Shown: positions 40,800 through 51,013 of the stretch, one piece after another
Layout: every line of letters begins with the position of its first letter
Position numbering within the stretch: position 1 is the stretch's first letter
Source: Symbiodinium natans
Taxonomy: Eukaryota; Sar; Dinophyceae; Suessiales; Symbiodiniaceae
Direction of reading: 5' to 3'
DNA: 64,000 nucleotides
NCBI GenBank assembly: GCA_905221605.1
Contig: CAJNDS010002749.1
Location: 230,976 to 294,975, forward strand
The notes under the pieces: generated by a model
The model's input: only the letters and a program-made list of their open reading frames with translations
Database searches by the model: none
Told to the model about the DNA's origin: nothing
Program-made: the position numbers and the translations under genes

Positions 40800-41691
40800 T
40801 CAAGCCAGGTTAGCCGCGGCTTCAAGGTCGTCCGTGAGCTTCTCGACGCATGCCACCACCTTCCTTCCGAAGTCGCTTCGGGATGCCTTGGCGCCGGCGA
40901 GAAGTGCGAGTTGGTGGAAGGGCATGCGGGCCAAGACCCGCTCCAGACGACGCTGCATGGCCTCGGCGACCACTTCCTCAGTCTCTTGGTGCGCCTGGGC
41001 CTCCTCTGCCACCAAGTCCAGAAGGTCCTTTGCCAAAGGGAGGAAGCTACACTCGGTGGCAGTCGCCGTCAGCAGCCTGTGGATCATAAGGAGCCCCTCA
41101 CGGAGCCCCATGGCGCTGAACTTCTGCCGTTGCTGCTTGTCCATCTTGGCCGGGCGCCCCTCATGCGACATGTGGCAGTAGTTGCAACGTGCTCCGGTCT
41201 CGCACTTGCCCGCCACGAAGTAGATGCAGGGGCGTCGGCAGAGGTGGGGATGCCCCCGGGATCCGCAGCTCGCCAAGGTTGCAGCGACCTGTCCTGAGCC
41301 GAGTGCCTCCGGGGCCTCCACTTCGTCCGCTCCCATGCCGGTCATGGCGGTCCCAAAGTCCTTCATACTCCCCTTAGAACCTTAATAAAAACCAATATCG
41401 TTATAATATCCTCTTAAGTGTTATATGAACAAAAACAAAAATAATTCCCAAGGGGGATATAGAGTCTGGGAAGCCGCGCGTGAAGGAGGTACCCAGAAAG
41501 CGGACGTAGCCTCGCAGGCTCTCCTCCTCACTCATTGCCTCGGAAGCTGTCTCCAAGCGCGTCATCGCAGGCGGCTCACTGGCAGAGCGTAGCTGCGCAC
41601 CGATCACATCACTTGCTGGTGCCTCGTCAATGAAGGTGCGGCTGTACACGAACGTGACCTCCGTGCTCTCCATACGGGCGAAGGCAGACAT
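40800..41691 (-). CDS. CCCH zinc-finger protein
   Basis: ATG at 41691 (MSAFARMESTEV) and stop at 40800. Exon one ends near 41460 (SFTRGFPDS); exon two runs from about 41366 (MKDFGTAMTG). The zinc finger is C-x7-C-x5-C-x3-H (PCIYFVAGKC then CNYCHMSH) at about residue 125, after a Gly/Ala-rich linker. The C-terminal half is Ala/Glu/Leu-rich and probably helical. Short proteins with one finger of the RPC-x-F-x2-G-x-C type are common in dinoflagellates, and CCCH fingers usually bind RNA; the target is unknown. The family E element 41368-41459 separates the exons, but the splice points are not clean: AG is present at the acceptor, while the donor would be TA or is misassigned. Confidence 0.85.
41368..41459. 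mobile_element. Family E element inside the CCCH gene
   Basis: Starts CTCCCCTTAGAACCTTAAT and ends CCCAAGGGGGAT, like 6847-6991. Its removal with TAT at both edges restores SFTRGFPDS-MKDFG. Confidence 0.65.
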
Positions 41692-41799
41692 GGCTTGAGG
41701 GAGAAGAGGGTCTCGAAGTTTCTGAGAGCCAAACTTTACTACGCTTGAGCCAACAAGGGCTACTAAGACTGAACTAGTGGTGCCGCCACACTTCATGCT

Positions 41800-43300
41800 T
41801 TAGGTTCCTTGGGGCCTTCAGGACATTTCAGGACATTACGTTTAGGTTCCGATTCCCGAGAAGCCCAAGATGTGGGCGTCGACATCGTTATATGGGAGCT
41901 GCAGCATACCCTACCGGTATCCTATGGTATATACTCTCATGCAAGAATTTCAGGTCCTGGGCTGTGTCCTAACCGGGATGGACTGTACGCGGTGGTTCTC
42001 TGCAACTGGGTTCACGGATGACTTTAGGGAACCGTCTGGTGGCAAAGGTTCACAGGTTCCACACATGCGCAGCAGGTTCTAGAATCAACAATGGTCGCTT
42101 GAAGTCGTTGCTTAAGGTCGACCCTGTTCATACGCCAGATGAAACTTTTCGGCCCACTGTGATGGAATCCTCCAATGGGAACGGATTCGAGGCGCTCGCA
42201 GCACTCTGCAACAGCGCAGAGTGGAAAACGTGGTGCGGTCGGGTTTCATTAATGCTCATGGATGACGCATTGACTCCCAGCCCCGCACCTTTGCGCTAGA
42301 AGCCTTCTGCTTCGCGTATGGTCATCCAATGGCTTACAACGTACGACGCCTGCCGCCTTAACGCGTATGGGATTTGGGCGGACGCCTTCGGGGCTCTGCG
42401 CATCGTTCAAAGGGCTCTCCCAGGAATGTTTTGCAAACTTGCGAACCACGTGAGGCACGCTGGGTCCCCTGAAACCGCCCCGATTTCTGCACGGAGACCT
42501 CTTCGCGCTGCACTGCGGTCACGTCTGTCGCAGTTCACGTCGTGTCTACTGCATTCTATACTGCAGTATAGTGCCCCTTCGCGTCTTGCCTGCGGGTCTC
42601 TTCGCAGTAACGCACGTGTCACGCATGGCCAGCTGAAGCCGCATCCTCTCAATCGTTTGCAGACGCCAACCCTCGTGACACATTTCGGCATTCGAGCTCC
42701 TGTCTATATGGGCAGCTTTGGAAAACAAAAAAAAATCTGGGCGTGCTCAGATGTGCATACACGACACATTTTCTTGTCCTTGACTGTTAGCACCTGCTGT
42801 CCAGGTCTCCACCAGGTCGAAGCCTAAGTCGAACATGGCCCTGATGGGAAGAAGGCCGTAGGAAACGAACGTCTTGATTGGCTCTGGCCTTGGCATGTGG
42901 CAAAAGGTGGCAATAGGTGGCCAGAGGTGCTATAGTCATAATTTTGACCGCCTACTCGTGGCATTCATATTTTTAGCCGTCTTCTCCTGCTCTTACACCT
43001 ACTCGTCCTACTCATACTCCTACTCCGACGACGACCACGTGCACGACCTGCTAGTAAGTTACCATTACCTCCGACGACTTACTACGACGCTTGCCATACT
43101 ACTCCACCACTGCCACTGCTCCCAGAATTTGTTTCCGGAACCACGCCTCCTGGGAATTCAACCTGCGCCCAGTTGCCGAGGACATGGTGCACACCGGAAT
43201 TTCTAGCACTATAGTAAGAAGCGGCACCAGGACCGCTTCAGAATCTGAGCCTGTTCTTGCAGCAGCAGCTTTTGTCAGACGGGCTTTTTGCAAAGAAGTC
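41800..43300. other. No supported gene; overlapping open frames
   Basis: Plus frames at 42018-42299 and 42318-42827 are open for 93 and 169 codons, but minus is open over the same DNA and neither resembles a family. No telomeric tract in 1.5 kb. Confidence 0.3.
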
Positions 43301-43305
43301 CCCAA

Positions 43306-43404
43306 AGGGTACATGTACCTATATGGTAGATACTTGGGCCTTGAAGGGGTTCCTATATAGTAGCTTTAGGGCCCAAGTATATGCCATATAGGTACATGGA
43401 CCCT
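43306..43404. mobile_element. Inverted-repeat element G
   Basis: AGGGTACATGTACCTATATGG at the left matches the right end CCATATAGGTACATGGACCCT in inverted form, and inner TACTTGGGCC also pairs. It shares the AGGGTNCAT terminus with element F. Confidence 0.75.
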
Positions 43405-43489
43405 CTTACAGCTTAACCCTAAACCCTAAACCCTAAACCCTAAACGAGTCGGCAGAAGCTTCATGGCCTCATGGGGGGGGGCGCGAGCT

Positions 43490-44957
43490 CCTGAGGCTGG
43501 GACCAGTCGAGGCTCACTGTGCCGAAGTTGAAGTCGAAGAGGTTGCAGGTTTGCCTTACTGCCTAGTAGGGTTTTGGGTTTATGGTTTAGGGAGTAGGGA
43601 GTGGGGGAATGAGGTACCCTTATGCAACCTCTTAAAAGGTGTATATATATATATATATATAGGGGGAGATGGTAACCTCATTCATTGAGGTATCTTGATA
43701 TGTAATCTCTTAAAGAGTATATTATAGAGGGATGTAGGGTACCTCATTCCCTACTAGCAGCAAGTTGCCCCATGAGCCGGACCCAGCACTTCTGCCGGCC
43801 CCAGTCCACTCGGATCCCGTTGTCGTCCACCTTGGGGACGAATTATGAAACCCTAAAAGGGTTTATGGTTCATAAACCTGAATAGGAATTATGGTAGTAC
43901 AGGGCAATAGGACCCCAAAGTTAGGGTCCGTAGTATGGCTTCTAGGACCCCAATTTTAGGGTTCATTTCGTCCCCAAGGCACGTGCATGTCGGGCGTTCG
44001 AGTGTCTGGGCAGCCAGCGCTCCAGTCCGAGAAGCCGTTCACCAGGATGTCCACGGCCATCTCCTTAGGGTTTAGGGCTTAGGGCTTAGACTACTCCACG
44101 CCAGTCGCAAAACGAAGAAAAATCAAAGCTTCCGGATGCAAGCATCTCTGGATTCTTAAACGGTGGTTCTTGGAGGCATTCGCGGGGGTAGTTGTAGGTA
44201 TATAGTTGTTACAAGAGTGTTTACAAGTATCCCCCTTGGCAACGACTAGTAAAAGAGGACTCAAAGAAAGCCTTGGCTTCCACCGAGTCGATCACAGTGT
44301 TGGCCACGAAGGACACTTGGTCGCTGGCCGCGTTGTAGGCATCGCTCAGCTGGCTGCCGACCAAACCTCACGGTCATGGGGTTCCCAGACGCTTCTTTTA
44401 TAAACTCTAGAGCTGACTGCCAGTCCCCTCTCAAAAAGCGTAGCCACGTGATTCACAGGGAGAGTGGCAGCATGCCAGAAACAGCTGGACAAACAAAACC
44501 AGAAAAAGCTGGCCGGGCCTGTGCCGTCGTTGGCGGCGGCCGCCACTTGCGAGGCCGTCTGTGTCACCGCACTGGTGGCGGAGGAGGCAACGCTTTGAAC
44601 CGCCTTGAAGAATCGGCGCCGGCGCCTTGGCCAGCCACGCCGACGGGACATGGTGCCTTCCGTGCTTCCCTCCTCGCTGGCCTCCTCTAACAAGGAGGCG
44701 TCGTCCTCTGGGCCCTCTTGGGCTTCCTTCTGGTGCCGCTTAGCAAGAAGCTCTCGCTTCTCTTGCGGCTTCTCTTCCTTCGGGCTGCTCTTGGGCTTGA
44801 AGTCCCGGTTCTCCCGCTGGTGGTTGTGCTTCTTCATCACGCTCCGAAGGGTCTCCTGGGCTTTCTTCTGGCGCGTGGCCGGGTCGGACTCCGCCATGGA
44901 GACCGAGGAGTCGTCATGATCCAGGTCGAGGTGGTCCTTGACGATGCCCCGGAGGTC
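43490..44957 (-). CDS. Unknown protein with charged N-terminal region
   Basis: Exons in coding order: about 44535-44957 (charged, Lys/Glu/Arg-rich, e.g. KKAQETLRSVMKKHNHQREN, then SRRRGWPRRRRRFFKAV and Ala-rich VASSATSAVTQTASQVAAAA), 44262-44345 (QLSDAYNAASDQVSFVANTV), 43983-44066 (EMAVDILVNGFSDWSAGCPD), 43745-43830 (DDNGIRVDWGRQKCWVRLMG) and 43490-43555 (TCNLFDFNFGTVSLDWSQPQ). The Arg cluster could be a nuclear signal. Family not recognised. Copy A10 separates PDMH from VDDNG. Start upstream of the telomeric tract at 44965 not found. Confidence 0.7.
43640..43662. repeat. (TA)n tract
   Basis: Eleven TA units in an intron. Confidence 0.95.
43830..43979 (+). mobile_element. Family A introner, copy A10
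   Basis: CA duplicated at 43828-43829 and 43980-43981. Intron 43831-43982, donor GT, joining TPDMH to VDDNGIRVDW. It contains an extra duplicated block near CCAAAGTTAGGG. Confidence 0.9.
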
Positions 44958-45030
44958 CTTCAACCCTAAACCCTAAACCCTAAACCCAAGAAAACCGAAG
45001 GGCAAGGCCGCAGTTCACTTGTCACTCACG

Positions 45031-45183
45031 CCTTGGGGACGACATGAACCCTAAAAGGGTTTATAGTTCATGTACCATAATAGGAATTATAGTAGTATAG
45101 GGTTTAGGGTTTAGGGTTTAGGGTTTGGGGTTTAGGGTTTAGGGTTGAGAACCCCAATTTTAGGGTTCATTTGGTCCCCAAGG
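45031..45183 (+). mobile_element. Family A element, copy A11, with telomeric expansion
   Basis: Ends intact; flanks CG and CA differ. At the point where other copies read TAGTATAGGGTATAG this copy holds seven TTTAGGG units (45097-45147). Confidence 0.85.
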
Positions 45184-45189
45184 CAGGTG

Positions 45190-45875
45190 CTAGTAGTGTA
45201 AGCAGTATGGGACATCACGCTGGCCACTATGAACAACGAAGCTATTGGGAAAAAACATCCAACACGCTAGCGCCGAACACGAATCCAATGAGACAATGGT
45301 TACTACTGCTAAGCGACGACCACCGCTAAGAGAACACGTGTGCAAAGAACACGATTGCTCCGAAGATTGCACCAGAGAATCACACCCATTCGCGTTGCAG
45401 GAATTGCGAAGATGGAATGGAGTGATCATACAAGAACCCCCCCCTGGCAAAAACTTGTGGAACCAATGACCGATTGCACACTTATCTGCATGACCACAGA
45501 CCCGATCCAGGGTTTAGGGTTTAGGGTTTAGGGTTTATAAGTTTAGGGTCCGACATAGTTGTGAGAGCTGCTCTGTCTGCTGACTTAGTCTTGCTGAGCT
45601 TAGACAAAGATGACGGGCTCGCGGTTGGGCGCTTTCGGCGTAGTGAAGTGGATGGTAGGATGGTCTGCTTTACTTAACAAGCATTCCAGAAGCCCTCACA
45701 CCAACGTCCTGAATCTCATGCTGCTGCAGCTCGACCACTGTCTCAAGCTGAACGATCTTCAGCATCCTCACAAGACTTCAGTGGACAGCTCTTCACTCTC
45801 AGACCCCCACATGAACCCCTACAAAAAAAACAGCGTGTTGAGGAAACAAACCACTTGAGAGAACGAAACCTTCAA
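45190..45875. other. No supported gene
   Basis: A short TTTAGGG tract lies at 45510-45549. Plus frames of 60-86 codons are open without family signal. Confidence 0.4.
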
Positions 45876-45877
45876 CA

Positions 45878-46084
45878 CTGGGATGTTCCACCTTATACTC
45901 ACAGTCCTTCATAGGGATTGTAGTAGTGGGATACTATAATCCCTATTAAGGACTGTTAGAACTGTTCTACAGTCCTTGGGGACGAAATGAACCCTAAAAG
46001 GGTTTATAGTTCATATACCTTAATAAGAATTATGGTAGTATAGGGTATAGAACCCCAATTTTAGGGTTCATTTGGTCCCCAAGG
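45878..46084 (-). mobile_element. Composite of family C (C4) and family A (A12)
   Basis: C4 spans 45878-45973 and A12 spans 45974-46084, joined with no spacer. Neither part has its own duplication, but CA flanks the composite (45876-45877, 46085-46086). The outer ends are CTGGGATGTT and CCCCAAGG. Confidence 0.7.
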
Positions 46085-46086
46085 CA

Positions 46087-46330
46087 TCCCACCCCCTTTC
46101 CGCTGAGCATCAGGAACTCGAGGTTGCGCCCAAGCTCGCCCATTCCTGGGCTGGAGAGATGGGCCCCTAAACCCTAAACCCTAAACCCTAAACCCTAAAC
46201 CCTAAACCCTAAACCCTAAACCCTAAACCCTAAACCCTAAACCCTAACGAAGCCTTCAGACGAGACTTGCAACAGCTCTTCAAACGACTGGCAAATTCCT
46301 TCCAACCACCTTCGGCCCGGCACAGGAGTT
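46087..46330 (-). CDS. Two exons of an unknown gene around a telomeric tract
   Basis: Upstream exon about 46252-46330 reads RRWLEGICQSFEELLQVSSE; downstream exon 46087-46150 reads SPGMGELGRNLEFLMLSGKG. The telomeric tract 46166-46247 lies between; its GTTAGGG start could be the donor, but the phase does not fit a simple TTTAG acceptor, so the junction is open. Confidence 0.45.
46166..46247. repeat. Telomeric tract, CCCTAAA on plus
   Basis: Eleven near-perfect units between two exons. Confidence 0.95.
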
Positions 46331-46346
46331 AGGGGGTGAAGGGGGA

Positions 46347-46422
46347 TTTAGGGTTTAGGGTTTAGGGTTTAGGGTTTAGGGTTTAGGGTTTAGGGTTTAG
46401 GGTTTAGGGTTTAGGGTTTAGG
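46347..46422. repeat. Telomeric tract, TTTAGGG on plus
   Basis: Eleven units, 100 bp from the previous tract and opposite in direction. Confidence 0.95.
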
Positions 46423-46589
46423 GGGTCAGGTTGGGAGTTTGGTATTTAGGAAAAACTGGAGGTGGAAGCTTTTTCCACTAGCACGGTTGAGGCTCGAGGG
46501 CTTCGGGCCGGGTCCCAGGGGCTTCCGGCAAACAATTGTGGGCAGACTTCCCCTTTAGACTCTCGGGCTTTTGTGTGACACAACTACAA

Positions 46590-46656
46590 CCCTAAACCCT
46601 ATAAACCCTATAAACCCTCTAAACCCTATAAACCTATAAACCCTATAAACCCTAAA
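46590..46656. repeat. CCCTATAAA variant tract
   Basis: CCCTATAAA and CCTATAAA units, the inverse counterpart of the satellite at 37464. Confidence 0.85.
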
Positions 46657-46939
46657 AGATTCAAAGGAGCTCTAAAGTAGAAGAAGGGGAGACGGCTTTC
46701 CTGGCCAGGCACGGCTTCCGCACGGAAGGGTCCTTGTGTATTTCGTTCCTTCTTATCTGCACTATCCCACCCCCAAAGCCTGAATCCTCTGAACCCTAAA
46801 GAACCCTCCTAAACCCTCCGAAAGCCTCCTAAACCCTCCGCTTTTTTGCAGCCGGGCTGAGGGCGTTGCCGGAACCCTCCTTAGCCCCAAGCCCCCTCAA
46901 CATCTGCAAGCCCTCCTGCGCCCTGTCCGCTTCCTAAGA

Positions 46940-47505
46940 CCACAATACATCTCCCAGGCTCCGTGGGTGGCATTTCCGCTGACATTCTCGGGGTTCGGGA
47001 TGCTGTTCATCTCCTTCCCAAAAAACTCGGCGTGCTTTACACAACTCTTCTTTGACCCCTAAACACCTCTCCCTCTGCCTCTCTCTCACACACACACACC
47101 TCTCCCTCTCTCACACACACCCACACATGCTTTTACGAACTTTTGCAGACGCCTCCCGGTACAGACGCGCTGCTTCGCACCTCGCCTTCATGTCGTGCTC
47201 TGCGTTCTCCCCCAAGATCATCTCCAACTCTTTGTTCACTGTGCCGTTGCCTAAGCTGCTTCTGCAAGTTAACAGAGGGATGACAGGAAGGAAGACAGGC
47301 GCAAGGACATGACACCTGAAAGAGCTTCAACGGTTGCAAGGGAGCACAAGAGAAGTGCGCAGGCTAGCACCAATCTAGCTCCAATCTAGCACCAAGTTCT
47401 GGCCCCAGATGCTGGTGTTGGGCGTCATATTGAGGGGGAAGTCGCGGTCCTCGATGGAAAGGTTGACGCCAGAGTGCGTCTCAGCCTTCCTTTTCTGGGA
47501 GAGCA
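46940..47505 (-). CDS. Multi-exon gene of unknown function
   Basis: Exons in coding order: 47392-47505 (SQKRKAETHSGVNLSIEDRD, then FPLNMTPNTSIWGQNLVL), 47140-47265 (NGTVNKELEMILGENAEHDM, then KARCEAARLYREASAK) and about 46940-47040 (KHAEFFGKEMNSIPNPENVS, then GNATHGAWEMY). The middle exon is helical and charged. No family recognised. Start and stop not located; copy A12 and the exons at 46.1-46.3 kb lie downstream and may be the same gene. Confidence 0.6.
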
Positions 47506-47514
47506 GCATGGAAC

Positions 47515-48400
47515 ATCCATGACTCCCTGACTCCTATGAGGCACTATGACTCGGGTACAGCATGCAACACGGACTAAGCCCTAAACCCTAAACCCTAAAC
47601 CCTAAAGGCATTTCCACTCCGTCAGATCCAAGTTTCAAGGCCAACAGGGATGCAGCCGTGGCTGCACAGTGCCCCCCATGGCAGGGATCGTCCGCCCTGC
47701 TCATGGCAAGGATCGCCGAACAAAGCAGGCCGAGAGGCCAACCGGTTGAAAGACCCATTGTAACGGGCCGCGTGAAAGAACAGATCCGGGCTGAACGGAT
47801 GTTGAGCCGAGATTGCTGAGGCCAACCCGACTCCTGGCAAGAACACACACAACGACTGAACAGCACCTTCGTGCATCCCTCTCTTCCCTTAGCTCATCAG
47901 CCCAATGCTGAACGGCGCGGCATTTTTTCTAGCATTCTGAAGGGCAATGTTTGATGCTCTTTGGCCCCAGCCTGCCAATGGCCGGCGGCTGGCGAGTGAA
48001 GCACTTGCATATAAGGCTTAGTTTCGATTTCAGGCCTAGGCCTGCAGGTGCTGGCATCTGCTGCTACAGGGGCCTTCATGATTAGAATAGGATTTTGGGG
48101 CATTTTGGGGTATAATTACAAAGGGACCATAGTGGGAATACTCTTAGTGCTTTTTCCGACCCCCTAAGAGACTACGGCCAGCCGGAGTGTGCGGCTGTGG
48201 GCGTCTGAGGCGGGATGGGCCTTTCAGGGGCGACGGGGTTCGCTTTTCTCAGGTTGAGACCGCGGGTTCGGTCGCACCTGTGTCCGTGCTCACTGGGCAT
48301 CCCTTGAACCTATGCTGAACTTGGGGCCCTACAGTAGCAAAAATTACTTTTTATGCTGTTTCTTAGGATATTGTAGTACCCAAAACATGAAAATTGTTTC
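47515..48400. other. No supported gene
   Basis: A short CCCTAAA tract at 47577-47606; otherwise no exon or element recognised. Confidence 0.45.
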
Positions 48401-48409
48401 CAAGTACCC

Positions 48410-49591
48410 CTAAGGAACGTAGGCCAGATGGCACTTCTTGCAGCAGAAGCCTCCGAAGGCCACCTTGGTGACGGTGTACTGGCAGCCTTGGTGTGCACAG
48501 CCCAGGCCAAGACTGACTTCTGCTTGGTTTGCAGTCCCAGAATGCGAAGTCGCATACGAAGAAGTGGGCTGGGCTTGAGGAGGAATAGGAGGAGGAGGAG
48601 GGCGGGAGAGGAAGGCTTTGGCTGCCTCGTAAGCTGCAAAGGCGATTCTGAAAGCCTCCCCGCAGCGTTGTGGACCACCAGCGGCTGCGGCTATTGGACC
48701 AGTCTTATCTGGGTGCAGTGTGAGCAACATCTGGCGCTTCTTCCGTTCCAGCTCTGCTGATTGGAATAAGGGTGGCAGTTGCAAAATCCGCTCGAAGTCA
48801 TGGGCCAGGCCATGCGCTTTCAGATACAAGATGCGATCCACCTCAACGGCGAGATGCCGCCTCTGCCTGACTTGCGCATCCGACTCAGCCGCGCTTGGCT
48901 GAGCAGGGTGCGAGTGTCCTGCATGGCTCGGCGTGGCTGGTGGGTGCCCAGGCGTCTGCGTAGGGGTGGTGTCAGGGGCCGGGGCTGTGTGGCTTGCTGT
49001 TTCGGGCGCGCTCCGAGGCCGCTGCGGTGCAGCGTGGGCCTGGGCCCACTCTGCCTGAGCGTGCGTTGCTTGGGCCGTGTTCTGCCCCTCTTGCCCACCG
49101 CTTGGAGGAGGCGGAGTCTGGGCATGCCCTGCATGCGATGCTTGCGTTGCTGGGCAAGAGTTTGTTCTGTTCTGCTCTTGCGTTGCGGATGTTGCGGGCT
49201 CTGGCTGTGTCTGTGCCTGGGCTGCCTGGGCTGCCTGGGCTGCCTGGGCTGCCTGGGCCCGCTGCTGCGCTGCCGCCGGAGATGCCTGCGCTTCTGGCTG
49301 CGGCCTTTGCAGGGGAGGTATCTGCGGTACCCGAGGTAGCTGAGGTACCGGAGGTACCTGAGGTATCTCACCTCCCAGCAAGAGGACCGCATCCTTGAGC
49401 TCGCGAGGTGTCTCGGGCTTGGGAACATCGGAATCTGGAGCGGCTGGAGCCACGGGTGTGTGTGAAAACACATTCCATTCCAGGCGGATCGGCTCCAATT
49501 CTCCGATGTACTCCTTTTGGGCCCCATTTTGGGCCGCTGCAATTCTTGCCGCCTTGCTGCCCATGGCCGTGCCTAGCCCATGTCGGGACAT
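48410..49591 (-). CDS. Intronless J-domain protein with C-terminal zinc-binding motif
   Basis: A single uninterrupted 393-residue frame with ATG at 49591 and stop at 48410. Residues 1-60 are ordinary sequence; 70-230 are Pro/Gln/Ala-rich with AAQ repeats and probably disordered. A J-domain-like segment follows (DFERILQLPP, KKRQMLLTLHPDKTG with the HPD motif, then EAFRIAFAAYEAAKAFL). The end has CAHQGCQYTVTKVAFGG then CCKKCHLAYV, a likely Cys-rich zinc site. J domains stimulate Hsp70 ATPase; the partner and place of action are unknown. Unlike its neighbours it has no intron and no telomeric tract, which may mean it came from a retroposed transcript. Confidence 0.9.
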   Translation of the reverse strand: MSRHGLGTAMGSKAARIAAAQNGAQKEYIGELEPIRLEWNVFSHTPVAPAAPDSDVPKPETPRELKDAVLLLGGEIPQVPPVPQLPRVPQIPPLQRPQPEAQASPAAAQQRAQAAQAAQAAQAAQAQTQPEPATSATQEQNRTNSCPATQASHAGHAQTPPPPSGGQEGQNTAQATHAQAEWAQAHAAPQRPRSAPETASHTAPAPDTTPTQTPGHPPATPSHAGHSHPAQPSAAESDAQVRQRRHLAVEVDRILYLKAHGLAHDFERILQLPPLFQSAELERKKRQMLLTLHPDKTGPIAAAAGGPQRCGEAFRIAFAAYEAAKAFLSRPPPPPIPPQAQPTSSYATSHSGTANQAEVSLGLGCAHQGCQYTVTKVAFGGFCCKKCHLAYVP

Positions 49592-49760
49592 AGCCGCTTT
49601 GCTGAGAGTTTACGGAATCATACAGGGGCTAGAAGCGGATTCATGTTACTGTTGGCAATCACAAAAAGGCTGTACTGGGCACATTACCAGAACAAGAGTA
49701 CCCGTTTTTTGTGTGAGGCACGTTTATGAAGGAACCCCAAGCCCGAAAAAGGGCTGAAGG

Positions 49761-50072
49761 GTGCTTGGCTACCAAGAAAGTAAGGCCCTAGTGCGACCAA
49801 CGGCTACGGGCTTTCACGGCTCGGGCCAGCGTGCCTCACACGGAGAACGCCCTCTTTGCTGGTGCGAATTGACTGGGCTGCAATACCTGACATGCCCAAA
49901 GCAAATGATGGAACACTATGAAATTTGCGAGACCCTGCTCGTCCTGAACATCAACATCCCGAGACCCAATGTGCTGCATCACTACCTCACCATCCTCAAA
50001 CCAGCGCTGAACAAAAATCAGCGAAGCCCCCCCCCTTCTTTCTCGAGCTGCCTTAAAAAAAGGTCCTCATGA
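49761..50072. other. Open on both strands, coding uncertain
   Basis: Plus is open for 103 codons and minus gives an equally protein-like frame (SLIFVQRWFEDGEVVMQHIG). I cannot decide between them. It lies between the J-domain gene and the acetyltransferase 3' end. Confidence 0.25.
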
Positions 50073-50124
50073 GCTTCTACGCGACATATATCCCCTACAC
50101 ACGAAAAAATCTCGCAGCTGCGAC

Positions 50125-50926
50125 TCAGAGATCCTTGGCGTAGCGGAGACCAGGCTGCCCCTCACCTGGGGAGCGAAATCAAAACTAAAAGGGTTTTATT
50201 TCAAGGGGTTTATAGGGTTTAGGGTTTAAGAGTTTAGGGTTCAGGGTGTAGGGTTTAGGGTTCATATACCTTAATAGGAATTAGAGTAGTATTAGGGTCT
50301 ATAGGACCCCAATTTCAGGGTTCATTTGGTCCCCAAGGCTCACCAAAGAGGTCCGGGACTTCGGCCCGGAGGGTGAAGCCCGACTTCTCGTAGAAGCTCC
50401 GCGCCTTGGCCAGCGCCTCTGGCTTGTTGCAGAAGAGGGAAAGATTCGGGTTTAGGGGTGCGAGGCTACAAATGCCAGCGCGCGAGATGCATCACTCGGG
50501 CTCATTCTGCAGGATCTCGGTTCGGGTTGCAGGGTTTGATCTCATTTGCCTCGAAACCCCAAAATCCCCTCCAAACCCCTCCAACACCCGATGGCTGGAC
50601 TCGAAGGTCCTCAAGCGCGCCTCGTCTCCCGTCGTTTCCACCAGAAGACATCGGGCTCCTTTTGCATGGGGAAACTCTCGCTCTCTCCCATTGTTCTGTC
50701 TTTCTTTATTGATTGAGGCATGGGGGCAAGCCCCCGGGCGTCCGCGCCCGCCCCTGTATTCGGGCTGCTCCTTGGAACTTCTGAGTTTGGGCGTGTGGCG
50801 GCGCGTGGCCGGTTCTCCCACCCGTATTCTTAATCTCATGCACCAAGTCACTACAAAGAACACCAAATCCTGGCTTTTCAACGAGAGATTTTTGACACGC
50901 GGGTGGCAAAGACAAGCAAAAGATAC

Positions 50927-50965
<39 letters not shown>

Positions 50966-50978
50966 GAGCGAGAGCGAG

Positions 50979-51013
<35 letters not shown>

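Noticed and set aside
45878-46084. Composite C4-A12 as a clean GN-AG intron
   Set aside because: The base before the TG duplication is A, so the rule that fits other copies does not give a donor; left unresolved.
46166-46247. Fourth pure telomeric intron
   Set aside because: A GTTAGGG donor and TTTAG acceptor are present, but the phases of the two exon frames do not match, so I do not claim it.
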